Shown: piece after piece, positions 22,785 to 32,441 of the stretch
Layout: each line of letters begins with the position of its first letter
Position numbering within the stretch: the first letter of the stretch is position 1
Source: Caprella mutica
Taxonomy: Eukaryota > Arthropoda > Malacostraca > Amphipoda > Caprellidae
Length of the DNA stretch: 64,000 bases
Reading direction: 5' to 3'
Assembly (NCBI GenBank): GCA_947561585.1
Contig: CANNZV010002313.1
Span: 40,180-104,179, forward strand
Position numbers and translations under genes: made by a program
Notes under the pieces: model-generated
Database searches by the model: none
Seen by the model: only the letters and a program-made list of their open reading frames with translations
What the model was told of the DNA's origin: nothing

Positions 22785-22930
22785 AGACCGGTGTATTAGA
22801 TCCAGGCGCATTTGAGATATTGCCTATTGGCACAGGAGAGGCGGAGAGTTGATTGTGGGCGTGGCGTTATTGCTGCTGTATCAAGTGTGCCAAGGTAGTG
22901 ATAGTGTACGAGTAGCTCTTAATTATGTGT
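22785..22930. repeat. Inverted-repeat arm matching 23565-23640
   Basis: CCGGTGTATTAG and GCTGCTGTATCAAGTGTG occur here and, reverse-complemented and closer together, at 23565-23640. The second copy is inside the TTAA element at 23131-24066. Further matches include GAGTAGCTCT. The origin is unclear. Confidence 0.6.
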
Positions 22931-23130
22931 GTATGATAAAATCCGTGCTATAAATGATTTACACATTGCCACAATATAATGACGGTTTCAAATTTTGATA
23001 GTGGGTATATCTTTGTACCCTGCTAATTACTAACCTTTTAAAAGTTACTATCCAAATAGAAACGGAACATGTTTAACCTAATTGCAAAATAATACTTAGG
23101 GTACTTTATTTAATTCTAATCCATTGTTAA

Positions 23131-24066
23131 AAGGTCCCCTCCACTCTATTTTTATTTTTCTGTTAATTAAAACTAAGGTTACTGATTATAAAATTTCAAA
23201 CCATTTCTAATTTGGTTCTATATTTCTATTGCTTGTAAGAATATGTTCAAAGATTTTGAACCTACAAAAACTGTTTTGTACCTTAGTAGAGAAATGATAT
23301 AGTTAAGAGAAAAATGAAAGGTTAGAATAAAAGTTGGAGTTAAAAAGTTGTTTTATGAGTGTGGCAAGTAAAGTGTTAATTTATTTCACAAAAGAAATAG
23401 AATAATTTCTATAGTCTGCCATGGAAAGGAAAGTTCTTTATTCATCTCTATATAGTAGAGTAAACTCTATAGTGAACCAGTTGAAGCTCACTATATAGGA
23501 TTTCTACTGTATAAATAAATCTCAGCCACCACAATCAATTCTGCCTCGAATACATGATCATTGATCAACAGGAACACAGAGCTACTCAGTGACACACTTG
23601 ATACAGCAGCTGAGCAGCAATCTGCCTAATACACCGGCCTAGCTATGCTAGAGCCTATGTACCTATAATCCTTGCCTATAATATTAAAATTTGGTACCAG
23701 TATATCTGAGGAAGGCAGGGTTTGCACAAATAGTTTGAGTCAGCTTTAATTGGTCCATACCTTACTTTACATCTGTGTCTCAGTTTCTGCATGATATGTT
23801 GTTAAAAAATCGGTCATAAGAATTAGCCAAAGCCCTAATGCATACTGAATGATGGGAAATTGAACATCGGTCAAAAATAAAGTCATATAGATACAAAGTA
23901 TAATATTAGATCAAAGCTCAATTGACTCAATTCTCCAAATTATAGTACATTTTAAGTTAATGTACGAATACCTAATAGGAGTGCTGTGGTATCACGCTGA
24001 AATGGAAATTCAATCAAATTAATCTTTTTCTTTGCTAAAAATTCAGAGGTGTAGTGGAGGGGACTT
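23131..24066. mobile_element. 936-bp non-autonomous element with TTAA target duplication
   Basis: The ends are AAGGTCCCCTCCACTC on the left and AAGTCCCCTCCACTAC on the right when reverse-complemented, each next to TTAA (23127-23130 and 24067-24070). No transposase is present. A small palindromic pogo/Tigger-like remnant is nested at 23450-23513. Confidence 0.75.
23450..23513. mobile_element. 64-bp palindrome, pogo/Tigger-like remnant
   Basis: The right arm, reverse-complemented, reads CAGTAGAAATCCTATATAGT and the left arm AGTAGAGTAAACTCTATAGT. CAGTAGAA-type ends next to TA are usual for pogo/Tigger MITEs. Confidence 0.5.
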
Positions 24067-24744
24067 TTAACTAGATATGTTTATTTGCACAAATATAACA
24101 TTAACAAAGTGACAAACTGTGTAACTCCTTCACGTCATACTCGTGTAATAGCTTAAGAATAAATACAGCTTTGTAGAGTGTCTAGAACTATTTTACCTTG
24201 ACTCTGTTTTCTAATATATAATTAAATTACATCTCATCTGTATGAATCAGGAATAAAACACTCAACCAATATTCCCATAATCTCTTTTTCTGGGAAGTGT
24301 ATGATAATAGGAAAAAAGTTGATACCTGCATGATAAAGATAACTGCGAAAAGAGTTGAATTGTAGAGGACCAACCAAATTATTAAAGTTACTCCTAAGAA
24401 ATCTCTATAACAAGGATTTAAAAGCGAGACATGCCCCACACTTATTCAATTGTCGTAGGTGCGATCTGTAGAAAGAACATGGTATGCCGTATGCCTATAA
24501 TATAAGGAATTTTCGCAGTAAAATTGTATTTCAACTCTCGGCTTAAGAACCCCAGACAAATAAAGTTATTACCACAATAAATGCTAGGGCCTTTTTCAAC
24601 ACCCGTTACTAAGAACAATTATTATAGGTTAACAAGACTCTTGACTTGTAACAATAACACTTCATAAAAAGAGAAAGCAGACTATTTGTAAATGAATAGT
24701 GCCTTTAGTCTGATTTCAATTTAATTATAATTTAATTTTAGTAG
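24067..24744. other. AT-rich DNA, no gene seen
   Basis: No coding, repeat or RNA feature could be supported. The minus-strand frame at 24227-24439 lacks any recognisable domain. Confidence 0.35.
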
Positions 24745-24981
24745 GGGTTTAAGTTCTGCTTCGGAACCAAAGGCCATATCGCAGACGTTAAAAGGAAATT
24801 AAGTACAAGGGACTGGAGGAAGAAGTCAGAAAGGATAGGGGCTTCGTGAACTAACTCATATACCACCGTTGGTGACAAAGCTCATGAATGCAGAAAAGCT
24901 ACTCGGTTAATGGAGTCACTTACTGAAGAGTGTAACGAAAAGGGACACAATCACAGGTGCCTGCACTCATGGATGGAATAG
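24745..24981 (+). pseudogene. Coding-like relic with one in-frame TGA
   Basis: One frame reads for 78 codons with a single internal TGA (after ERIGAS) before a TAG at 24979. The amino-acid make-up is charged and cysteine/histidine-bearing (GFKFCFGTKGHIADVK, DKAHECRKATRLMESL, CNEKGHNHRCLHSW), unlike AT-rich noise. No ATG or obvious family was recognised. It lies about 200 bp upstream of the retrotransposon copy at 25190-25975 and could be an old exon or transposon piece. Function is unknown. Confidence 0.3.
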
Positions 24982-25189
24982 AAGAAAAAATGCAGAGCTT
25001 TAAACTGAACAAAAAATAATTTTTAGGATGCCAAGAAATTTATAAAATAAATACAACTAATAAGTTTTCATTTACTTACTTGATCACTCTAACCAACTCT
25101 ATACACCAACTAATTATATAAGAGTTTATAGACGAGGAGCAAAGATCATTCTGTACGTATTGGAGAATAAAGAACAAACTAAGAACAAA

Positions 25190-25975
25190 GAGTTAGGTTT
25201 GATTGTCAAACAAAATCACAGCTCGATCCAGAGGTCCTGAGGGTAGCCATTGCTCTCAGAGTTGGTGCCAGAGTTTGTGAACTTCATTCTTGCCGCTGTG
25301 GCAGTGGGATGGATGTCAGAGGACTGCATGGCCTGTCTTGTAGGTACAGTTCTGGGCGTCACCCAAGACATGCAGCAATGAACGATGTGGTAAAACGGGC
25401 TTTGCAGAGAGCAGGACTCCCTTCAGTACTTGAGCCTCCTGGACTTGACAGAGGTGATGGTAAACGCCCAGATGGTATTACTGTGTTTCCTTACATGAAT
25501 GGAAAGAGTCTGATTTGGGATTGCACGTGTGTCGACACATTTGCCGAGACACACCTCAATGATTCCGCAGTTGAGGCCGGATCAGCTGCCGGGGCTGCGG
25601 AGAACCGTAAACGTCAGAAATACTCCGCCCTTGGAGATGCATACATATTTGAGCCAATTGCTATAGAGACCACAGGAGCGTACGGTAGAACGACCTCCTT
25701 AATCATGAAGTCCATAGGTAGACGCCTTGTTGAGACAACGAATGATCCAAGGGAGTCTGCCTGGTTCCAACAGCGAATGGCTCTTGCGATCCAGAGGGGG
25801 AATGCCTTCAGCATCCTCTCAGCCGCGAAGGAGAGGTTTTAGAGGGTCGGGTCCACCCCTTCAGGGAACTCAACCCCTCACTCGTAGTTCCCGAAGGAAT
25901 TTCCTCTTCTGTAAAGATTTTATCCTTCTTGTCTTTAATGGAAAAATATTGTCTTTTTAAACAAACAAAAAAAAA
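25190..25975 (+). mobile_element. 5'-truncated RLE-type non-LTR retrotransposon
   Basis: This is the 3' end of the family at 9558-12060, cut off upstream of the endonuclease as is usual for target-primed insertions. It has an open C-terminal frame, a 3' untranslated region that matches 9558-9675 reverse-complemented, and an A-rich end (about 25962-25977). Confidence 0.85.
25198..25842 (+). CDS. Partial ORF2: zinc knuckle and restriction-like endonuclease
   Basis: The frame is open from about 25198 to a TAG at 25840-25842, though the annotated ATG at 25309 is internal to a longer protein. A zinc-knuckle-like motif (CRCGSG, then HGLSC, then RHAAMND) is followed by the endonuclease: KRPDG, about 15 residues, then the second acidic residue in LIWDCTCVDT, and the lysine region KRQKY. 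This is the PD-(D/E)XK nuclease that nicks target DNA in R2-like elements. The tail reads GRRLVETTNDPRES and AIQRGNAFSI. No stop is present, so this fragment is younger than the copy at 9.6-12 kb. With no RT it cannot move by itself. Confidence 0.8.
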   Translation, partial: FDCQTKSQLDPEVLRVAIALRVGARVCELHSCRCGSGMDVRGLHGLSCRYSSGRHPRHAAMNDVVKRALQRAGLPSVLEPPGLDRGDGKRPDGITVFPYMNGKSLIWDCTCVDTFAETHLNDSAVEAGSAAGAAENRKRQKYSALGDAYIFEPIAIETTGAYGRTTSLIMKSIGRRLVETTNDPRESAWFQQRMALAIQRGNAFSILSAAKERF

Positions 25976-26009
25976 ATGTTATTGTTTGCTTTTAAACTAT
26001 TGGAAAGCA

Positions 26010-26460
26010 GTCACGTAATATTACACCTGTGGAAATTAATACATTCAATTATCAAATAATGTTCAATAAATTACTTATTGACATGGAAGAGTAGTGAAAT
26101 AGATTAGTTTTACCCAGAGGAGATAGTTGTCGTGGGGACATAGAAGATTAAGAAAGGCCTCTTTAATATTCTATGGCCCCACTATAACTTTCCCCTCTTA
26201 ATCTTCTATGGCCCCACTATAACTGTCCCCACTTAATCTTCTATGGCCCACCATAACTTCCCCTCTTAATCTTCTATGGCCCCACCATAGCTTCCCCTCT
26301 TATTCTCACATTAAAAGTCATCAGATTGATGGCAGGTCAATAGTTTTAATTTACAAAGTTGATTCTTTACAGTTAAATAGCCATGAAATCTGAATCCATT
26401 TCAAATACCATTGAAATCATTAATTCGAATATAAATCAACCAAAGGTACATTTATTTAAT
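26010..26460. repeat. Third copy of the upstream block, with a 34-bp minisatellite
   Basis: Positions 26010-26080 and 26300-26460 match 29180-29250 and 29420-29570. Between them (26132-26300) are four to five units of CTTCTATGGCCCCACCATAA plus CTTCCCCTCTTAAT. The unit is half of the palindromic element described at 37826. No lectin exon follows this copy. Confidence 0.75.
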
Positions 26461-26664
26461 GTAGAGGATTGGACAAAAATATGAAAACACAGCCCATCTC
26501 TTCCATGGAATTCAAATTTGTTCAGCTATGTGTTTATTGAGCTCTGTATTAATCTAAAAACCTGTAGTTTTACAATTTGATTTTACAATTCGATATAGAG
26601 TCCAACGATATCTCTCAGATAACTTCAACTTTCGGCAGACCTGTGCATAGTTTAGGACATTTTT

Positions 26665-28740
26665 TCTTCTCTTTCAAAAGAAGTCATTACTTTTAAGACA
26701 GTAACTAGTGTAAAGCCAAGTATTCGGACAGATTCTGCTATGCTATACCGCCAGCCGGTGTCCGGAAAACTGCCCGGCGAAAAACTGCCAAAGCGGAAAA
26801 CTGCCAGGTGGAAAACTGCCATGCGGAAAACTGCCAGTCACTTATTGAATTTAATGACTTTAGTCAGTAATAACATTTTGATTTATAAAAAACGACGTTC
26901 GCTCTTTATAGTTAAAAGGAGTTAAGGGAACATTCATTTTTACTTAGTATACAAAACAAAAGTATAGTTTTTTTTATTAGAAAAATACATAAAATATATT
27001 ATTATATGATTTTACTGTAAAAAATAAAACACAAGATATAAATTAAAAAGTAAAACCTTTCTTAGAAAAGGCTAAAAGAAGAAGAAATAAAGAAATTACT
27101 GTGTTAGGGACAAAGTACAATTTCTTTGTTTACACGACGCATCTCTACATTATAATTTCATAACGAGTTTAGTGTCTAATTATTTTTTGTTTATAATTTG
27201 ATAATTAAACAAGCCTTCAGGCTTAAAATTCACTTGTACTCATTATAAAACAAATTCGATCGATGCTTGTGAAATATTTAGAATTTGCAACACAACATCT
27301 ATGATTATCAAAATTTCACTCGATCGGATTTGATTGCATTATAATTAATAATACTTTATATATATAAATGAAAATTGTAAGAATGAAAGTGTTAATGCTA
27401 TGGAGAATAAAATTGTAAATGTATAAATAATGAAGATACATATAAGTGATGTAACATACACGTAATTTATAATGTACAAGATATAAATTATAAAACTTAT
27501 AAACATATAAAATCCTATATAAATAATAGATATATATAAATGTTCTTAAAATTTACGTGACTAATCAAATATGTTAAAAATGGTAATTATAATTTATTTG
27601 TGTGTACTGAATTTGGTTTGCTGTATGTTTAATAAAGTAGCTTTGTTGAAATGCTATTTCCATTGAATAATAAGTAATCCAATTTCTATATACTTTAGTT
27701 ATAACTGTAAAAAAATAATGTCTCCTTAATCACTTGAAGAATGGCTAGCGCTGTTTTTTATGAATTAAAATGTTCTTAGAATGTGTTTATCAAAAGTCAA
27801 AAAATACATAAATTGCCAATAAGTGACTGGCAGTTTTCCGCTTCGGCAGTTTTCCACCTGGCAGTTTTCCGCTTGGCAGTTTTCCGCCTGGCAGTTTCCG
27901 TGTACCCCGCCAGCCATACGACCACCAGTTCAAGGAGTCTGAAAATTTTCCTAGATATAAAAATAGCTACTTTAAATAAAGAATTATTTGATTAAATATT
28001 TATACACACAGAAAAATACAGTAAAACATATCAGGCTTTGCTTGTCTTTGATATTTTTCAATATTATGATTCTAAAATGTATATAAACGGTAAACTGTGT
28101 TATGTTCAGAGCAATTTGCCAACTTGCACAACATCGAGAATGCGCTATGTGTTTTAAATCCCTTTAACCCTCTAATGACGAGCGTGCGTTAAAATACCTT
28201 CATTTTAGTTGTTATGAAATCGTGTACTAATATATGTATAGGTGTAAAAGGGGGCGTGTCGCCCCCTGAACCCTCCTGTTGGGGGTTTCTCATTGGTAGG
28301 TTTTATTTATTCCTCAGACCAAAAGTTCTGAGATCGAAAATTACGACACCGAATTATCCGCTTAAATCCGATGTTAAATAATTATTAATGTTACGTATCA
28401 TTTTACAACAGTTAATGATGTTATCCGCTTTTAAAGAATACAGTAAACATTTCAGTATTCATAATTCCATCTTTTTATTATTGTTCTTTATAAAACGAGA
28501 CAGAATTTTCCTAGAACCATGTGCAATATTCAGTTTCCTAATAACAACAACAAGATGAATAAAAATACATGTTTTGATTGCAAATATCCTTCAGCAAGAT
28601 TCTCCCGATTGTTATTCTGAGTCTTCTTAATTTATTCATATAGATTGATATAAATAAAAGCTAAAGAATAGTTATTGTAATTATTGGATCACATTTTGCA
28701 AATCAAACTATGGCCTGATACTAATTAAAAATCAGCAAAG
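26665..28740. repeat. Dispersed paralogous block, copy 2, carrying FB4
   Basis: The copy matches window positions 1-110 and 783-990 directly and 620-730 inverted. Relative to copy 1 it is interrupted by the foldback element 26757-27906. The part 28300-28510 also matches 31735-31945. The stretch 28250-28300 carries the hairpin GGGGGCG-TGTCGCCCCC. Confidence 0.7.
26757..27906. mobile_element. Foldback-type element FB4, 9-bp target duplication and empty site
   Basis: This 1,150-bp element is flanked by the perfect direct repeat CCGCCAGCC (26748-26756 and 27907-27915). The left end reads GGTGTCC-GGAAAACTGCC and the right, reverse-complemented, GGTACAC-GGAAACTGCC. Each arm has five tandem units of the 13-bp type GGAAAACTGCCAN and then a shared CAGTCACTTATTG. 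The related block at positions 1-120 runs straight through the site without the element, so insertion is documented. The AT-rich interior encodes nothing recognisable. Confidence 0.92.
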
Positions 28741-29179
28741 TCTACAGGTAGTGATAAAAAGTGGTAAAATGTATATAAAATAATGTATTCCTGGTTGTAT
28801 TCTATTTTTATTGACATAATTTATAATAAAATGAAAAACTTATAAAGAACTATATTTACATATATCTAAGCTATAAGTAAATAAATTTTATACTACACTA
28901 GTATACAAATATACTACAGTATATACTTTAGTATCTATCTATACAGACTATAGTATACAAATAAGACTGTATATTCAGTAATTGTTGGAATATACTAATT
29001 TAAAGTTGGTTACACTTTTTGTACCTCTTTACATTACTGAATATTGATATTAGTATTGAACCTAATTCTTTATAAATTATTTATACTCAATATATCTGCA
29101 TCACCAAAATCTAGTCAATATAGTGTACACGATCTTACTAATATTAGATAAAAAGAAACTTTAGAATTGAAGATATAGA
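28741..29179. other. AT-rich DNA, no gene seen
   Basis: Repeated words TATACTA and TAGTATA occur at 28890-28960. Nothing else is supported. Confidence 0.35.
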
Positions 29180-29860
29180 AGATTTAATATGACACCAGTG
29201 GAAATCAATATATTCAATTATCAAATAATGTTCGATAAATTTTATTTTTGCATGAAAGAGCATAGAAGATTAAGAAGGGCCTCTTTAATCCTCTATGACC
29301 CCACCATAACCCTCTTAATCTTCTATGGCCCCACCATGACCCTCTTAATCTTCTATGCCCCCACCATAACTTCCCCTCTCAATCTTCTATGGCCCCACTA
29401 TAACTTCCCCTCTTATTCTCACATGTAAAGTCATCAGATTGATGGCAGGTCAATAGTTTTAATTTACAAAGTTGATTCTTTACAGTTTAATAGCAATGAA
29501 ATCTGAATCCATATCAAATACTATTGAATTTAAATCAACCAAAGGTACATTCATTTAATATAGAGTTTTTTAGTTGACTAATGAATTTAATAACATAGAT
29601 GTAAAGAGACTCTAACACAGAATTGCACTATTCTAATAGTGATATGTGAAATACTTGCATTTACAATATATAGATTTTATTTCAATTTTATTAACTCGTT
29701 GCCAATGGGTTAGGCAAACATAGTTACGCTAGAACGGAGAGAGAACGGACACGGAGAAAGTATACGCTGTATCGATGTGACACTTTTCAGTGTGCTATAT
29801 TGCCTTGTAAAAAGGGTAAGTGACGAATTATCGGACGGTTCCACATCTTCTGTCTTTTAA
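29180..29860. repeat. Upstream block of lectin gene 2 with 34-bp minisatellite
   Basis: Positions 29180-29250 and 29420-29570 match the third copy at 26.0-26.5 kb. Positions 29262-29425 hold about five units of CTTCTATGGCCCCACCATAA type. Positions 29670-29860 match 17290-17440 upstream of lectin gene 1. Together these trace the 5' part of the duplicated segment. Confidence 0.75.
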
Positions 29861-30339
29861 TGAAAACTATATAATATTTATCATTTTATTTGAATTGGTT
29901 TCCATGATATATGCGGGTATAATGGATATCTATAAAAATCAAAGTTAAATAACAATTATATATACTTTGTCCTTATATGATTGGAAATTTGGAACTGCAC
30001 AATAATTCATAACTTACCCTACTTTGTCTTAAGACTTAAAACATATTTAGGAGGAAAAAAGATTTTTAAAAGAAAATGAAGGTTTGATATTATTATATAT
30101 TTCTTATAATATTTACCTTTAAGATTAATAGAGAAATTGTTATAATTCAAGAAAATATAAATATCAAAATGCAAGATTTCATCAAAAGCTATTTACTAAT
30201 TTGGTTCAAAATAATTTATATACCAACTGAGTATTATATGTAAGTTGAAGTAGTTGACTGAATATAAATTTTTGATTAATAATTTCTTTATTCAATTTTT
30301 AAAATGATCGGATTTTTAAAAGAAATATTTTGATTTCAA
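29861..30339. other. AT-rich DNA, no gene seen
   Basis: The first part continues the similarity to the region after 17460. No feature beyond that is supported. Confidence 0.3.
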
Positions 30340-31035
30340 AATTATTTCAGATTTTTAAAAAATATTTCAGATTTTTAAAAATATTTCAGATTTTTAAAAA
30401 ATATTACAGATTTTTTAAAAATATTTCAGATTTGTTAAAAATATTTCAGATTTTTTAAAAATATTTCAGATTTTTTAAAAATATTTCAGATTTTTTAAAA
30501 ATATTTCAGATTTTTCAAAAATATTTCAGATTTTTCAAAAATATTTCAGATTTTTTAAAAGTATTTCAGATTTTTTTATATATTTCAGATTTTTTCAAAA
30601 TACTTTAGATTTTTTAAAAATATTGCAGATTTTTCAACAATATTTCAGATTTTTTGAAAATAATTCAGATTTTTTAAAAATATTTCAGATTTTTTAAAAA
30701 GAATATTCGGATTTCTTTTTGTTATCCAGAACTTAATTTTTTTAATTTTCTGGATCTTTCCCGAACTTCTTAAATATAAATTTCATGATTTTTTTTTTGT
30801 GGTCCTTTTATTTACTAATCTGTTTCTTTTTGTTCTTAGAATTTTTTTGTAATTATGTTTTTTTTTCAATCACGGTTTCTTTACAATCTCGGATATTTTT
30901 GTAATTACAGATTTTTTTTAAAGTTGGATTTTTTAGTAATTCCGTATTTTATGTATCACGGATTTTTTTTGTATCCCGGATTTTTTGTATTTAGGACTTT
31001 TTATTATCCATTTTAACCTTAATTTTTTCGGTTAT
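30340..31035. repeat. 20-bp minisatellite and degenerate T-rich array
   Basis: About 18 copies of ATTTCAGATTTTTTAAAAAT run to 30715; thereafter a looser array of TTTTTTGTAATTCCGGA-type words reaches 31035. The looser array resembles 19020-19350 upstream of lectin gene 1, so the array seems to have expanded after duplication. Confidence 0.85.
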
Positions 31036-31126
31036 TCAAATTTCTTTTACATATATTCTTACAATTATATTACCCATGGAATTATATATTATCTAAAAAG
31101 TAAAAGCGTGACATTTCTCTTGCATT

Positions 31127-32200
31127 AGGGTCTAGGACATTTCGTCTACGAACAATTCGTCCAATGCACATTTCGTCCAAAAATACTTTATTTTGTATTA
31201 TTTTTAACTATTACATATTAATAGCGAGGTGTAAATATTTAACATATTCATAATGATTTATGCCAAAAAATTTCATAAGAACATATAGAAAATGTTTATC
31301 TATCAATTACAGTTATACAATTAGATATGCTAAACGGGTTGCCTGTATCTTTAGGTTATTATCTTCGTTTAATATGTTACATAACTTAATGATTCATGAG
31401 TATTTAAATTATGGAATAGTAATATCAGGGTGCTAACCGGAATTGGGTACTAACTGCAATAATTTTGTGGTTCATTTGAAAGTTGAGGAAAGATATTGAA
31501 GAATTGCATTTTAATGCATCCATTTTATGGTGGTTTGAAATTTCGGTCTCGGAATATTCGGTCTGGAAATTTCGGTCTCGGAATTATAAATTGCATCTCA
31601 ACATAAATGGCCATTATGTAGTTCGTTGTATCCGTTAGTTTGTTGTACTGCACACTTCATGATTGTAAAAATATCAGGACGAAGAGGTTCGGGGGCTGGC
31701 ACGCCCGCCGATCAGCTAATTTAGTAGTTTTAATTATTTTTTGGACCGAATATTCCGAGACCGAATTTTCTGCTCATATAAATGTCAAAACATGACAGAA
31801 AATTATTAGTGTTACGTAACATTTTACAATGGGGTTACTTTAATCCGATTTTAATAAATACACTACACATTTCAGTATCCATAATTTCAACTTTTTCAAT
31901 TATTGTTCTTAAATAAAATCATTATAAAATGAGACCGAATTTTCTGAAACTGAATTGTCTGACATCGATTAACCCACACTATATTAATTGATTCCATATA
32001 TCATTATTACTGTTGCCGGCCAGAATGAGCAGGAGAAGAAGATTGTGATAAGAATTATGGCAAAGACCATAAATTTCTAATTAGTATCAACAAAGGGTGT
32101 TCTATACTTTTATAATGCAGAGTATATAAAAATTATATAAAATTATACACATTATGAAAATAATATGAAAAAACAACATTTATTTGTGGAAAAAATTAAA
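31127..32200. mobile_element. Foldback-type element FB5, worn, just upstream of lectin gene 2
   Basis: The left arm starts AGGGTCTA-GGACATTTCGTC and has three 15-bp units of the GGACATTTCGTCCAA type (to 31182). The following 130 bp match the interior of FB3 (9430-9560), and 31998-32165 match 12810-12965. The right arm is largely lost. Another foldback-like element (31535-31965) is nested inside. Confidence 0.6.
31535..31967. mobile_element. Foldback-type element FB6 nested in FB5
   Basis: The left arm has units of GGTCTCGGAATATTCGGTCT type after the start GGTGGTT-TGAAATTTCGG; inverse units lie at 31743-31773 and 31925-31965. The interior 31605-31665 matches 455-515, and 31735-31945 matches 28310-28510. 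I found no 9-bp duplication. Confidence 0.55.
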
Positions 32201-32441
32201 AAAAAACGTGTAAATGCATCAGTGTACGTATACTGTATAGGGTGATATTGATAATAATAAACTTTTAATAAGACTCATTTAGTGGCAACTATTTCCTAAG
32301 TTGGGATTATGTAGATTATATCGTATGTATAATTATTCTCAATTCATTCGTAAATTAAAAAAGATATTCCTTGTAAAATTAACAAGAAAATTTCTTTACA
32401 TTCGAGTTATAGACTATAGAGGAAGAATCAAGGAGTTCAAA

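Noticed and set aside
32301..32441. In-frame N-terminal extension of lectin gene 2
   Set aside because: It begins at a non-ATG codon, is absent from gene 1 and would bury the signal peptide.
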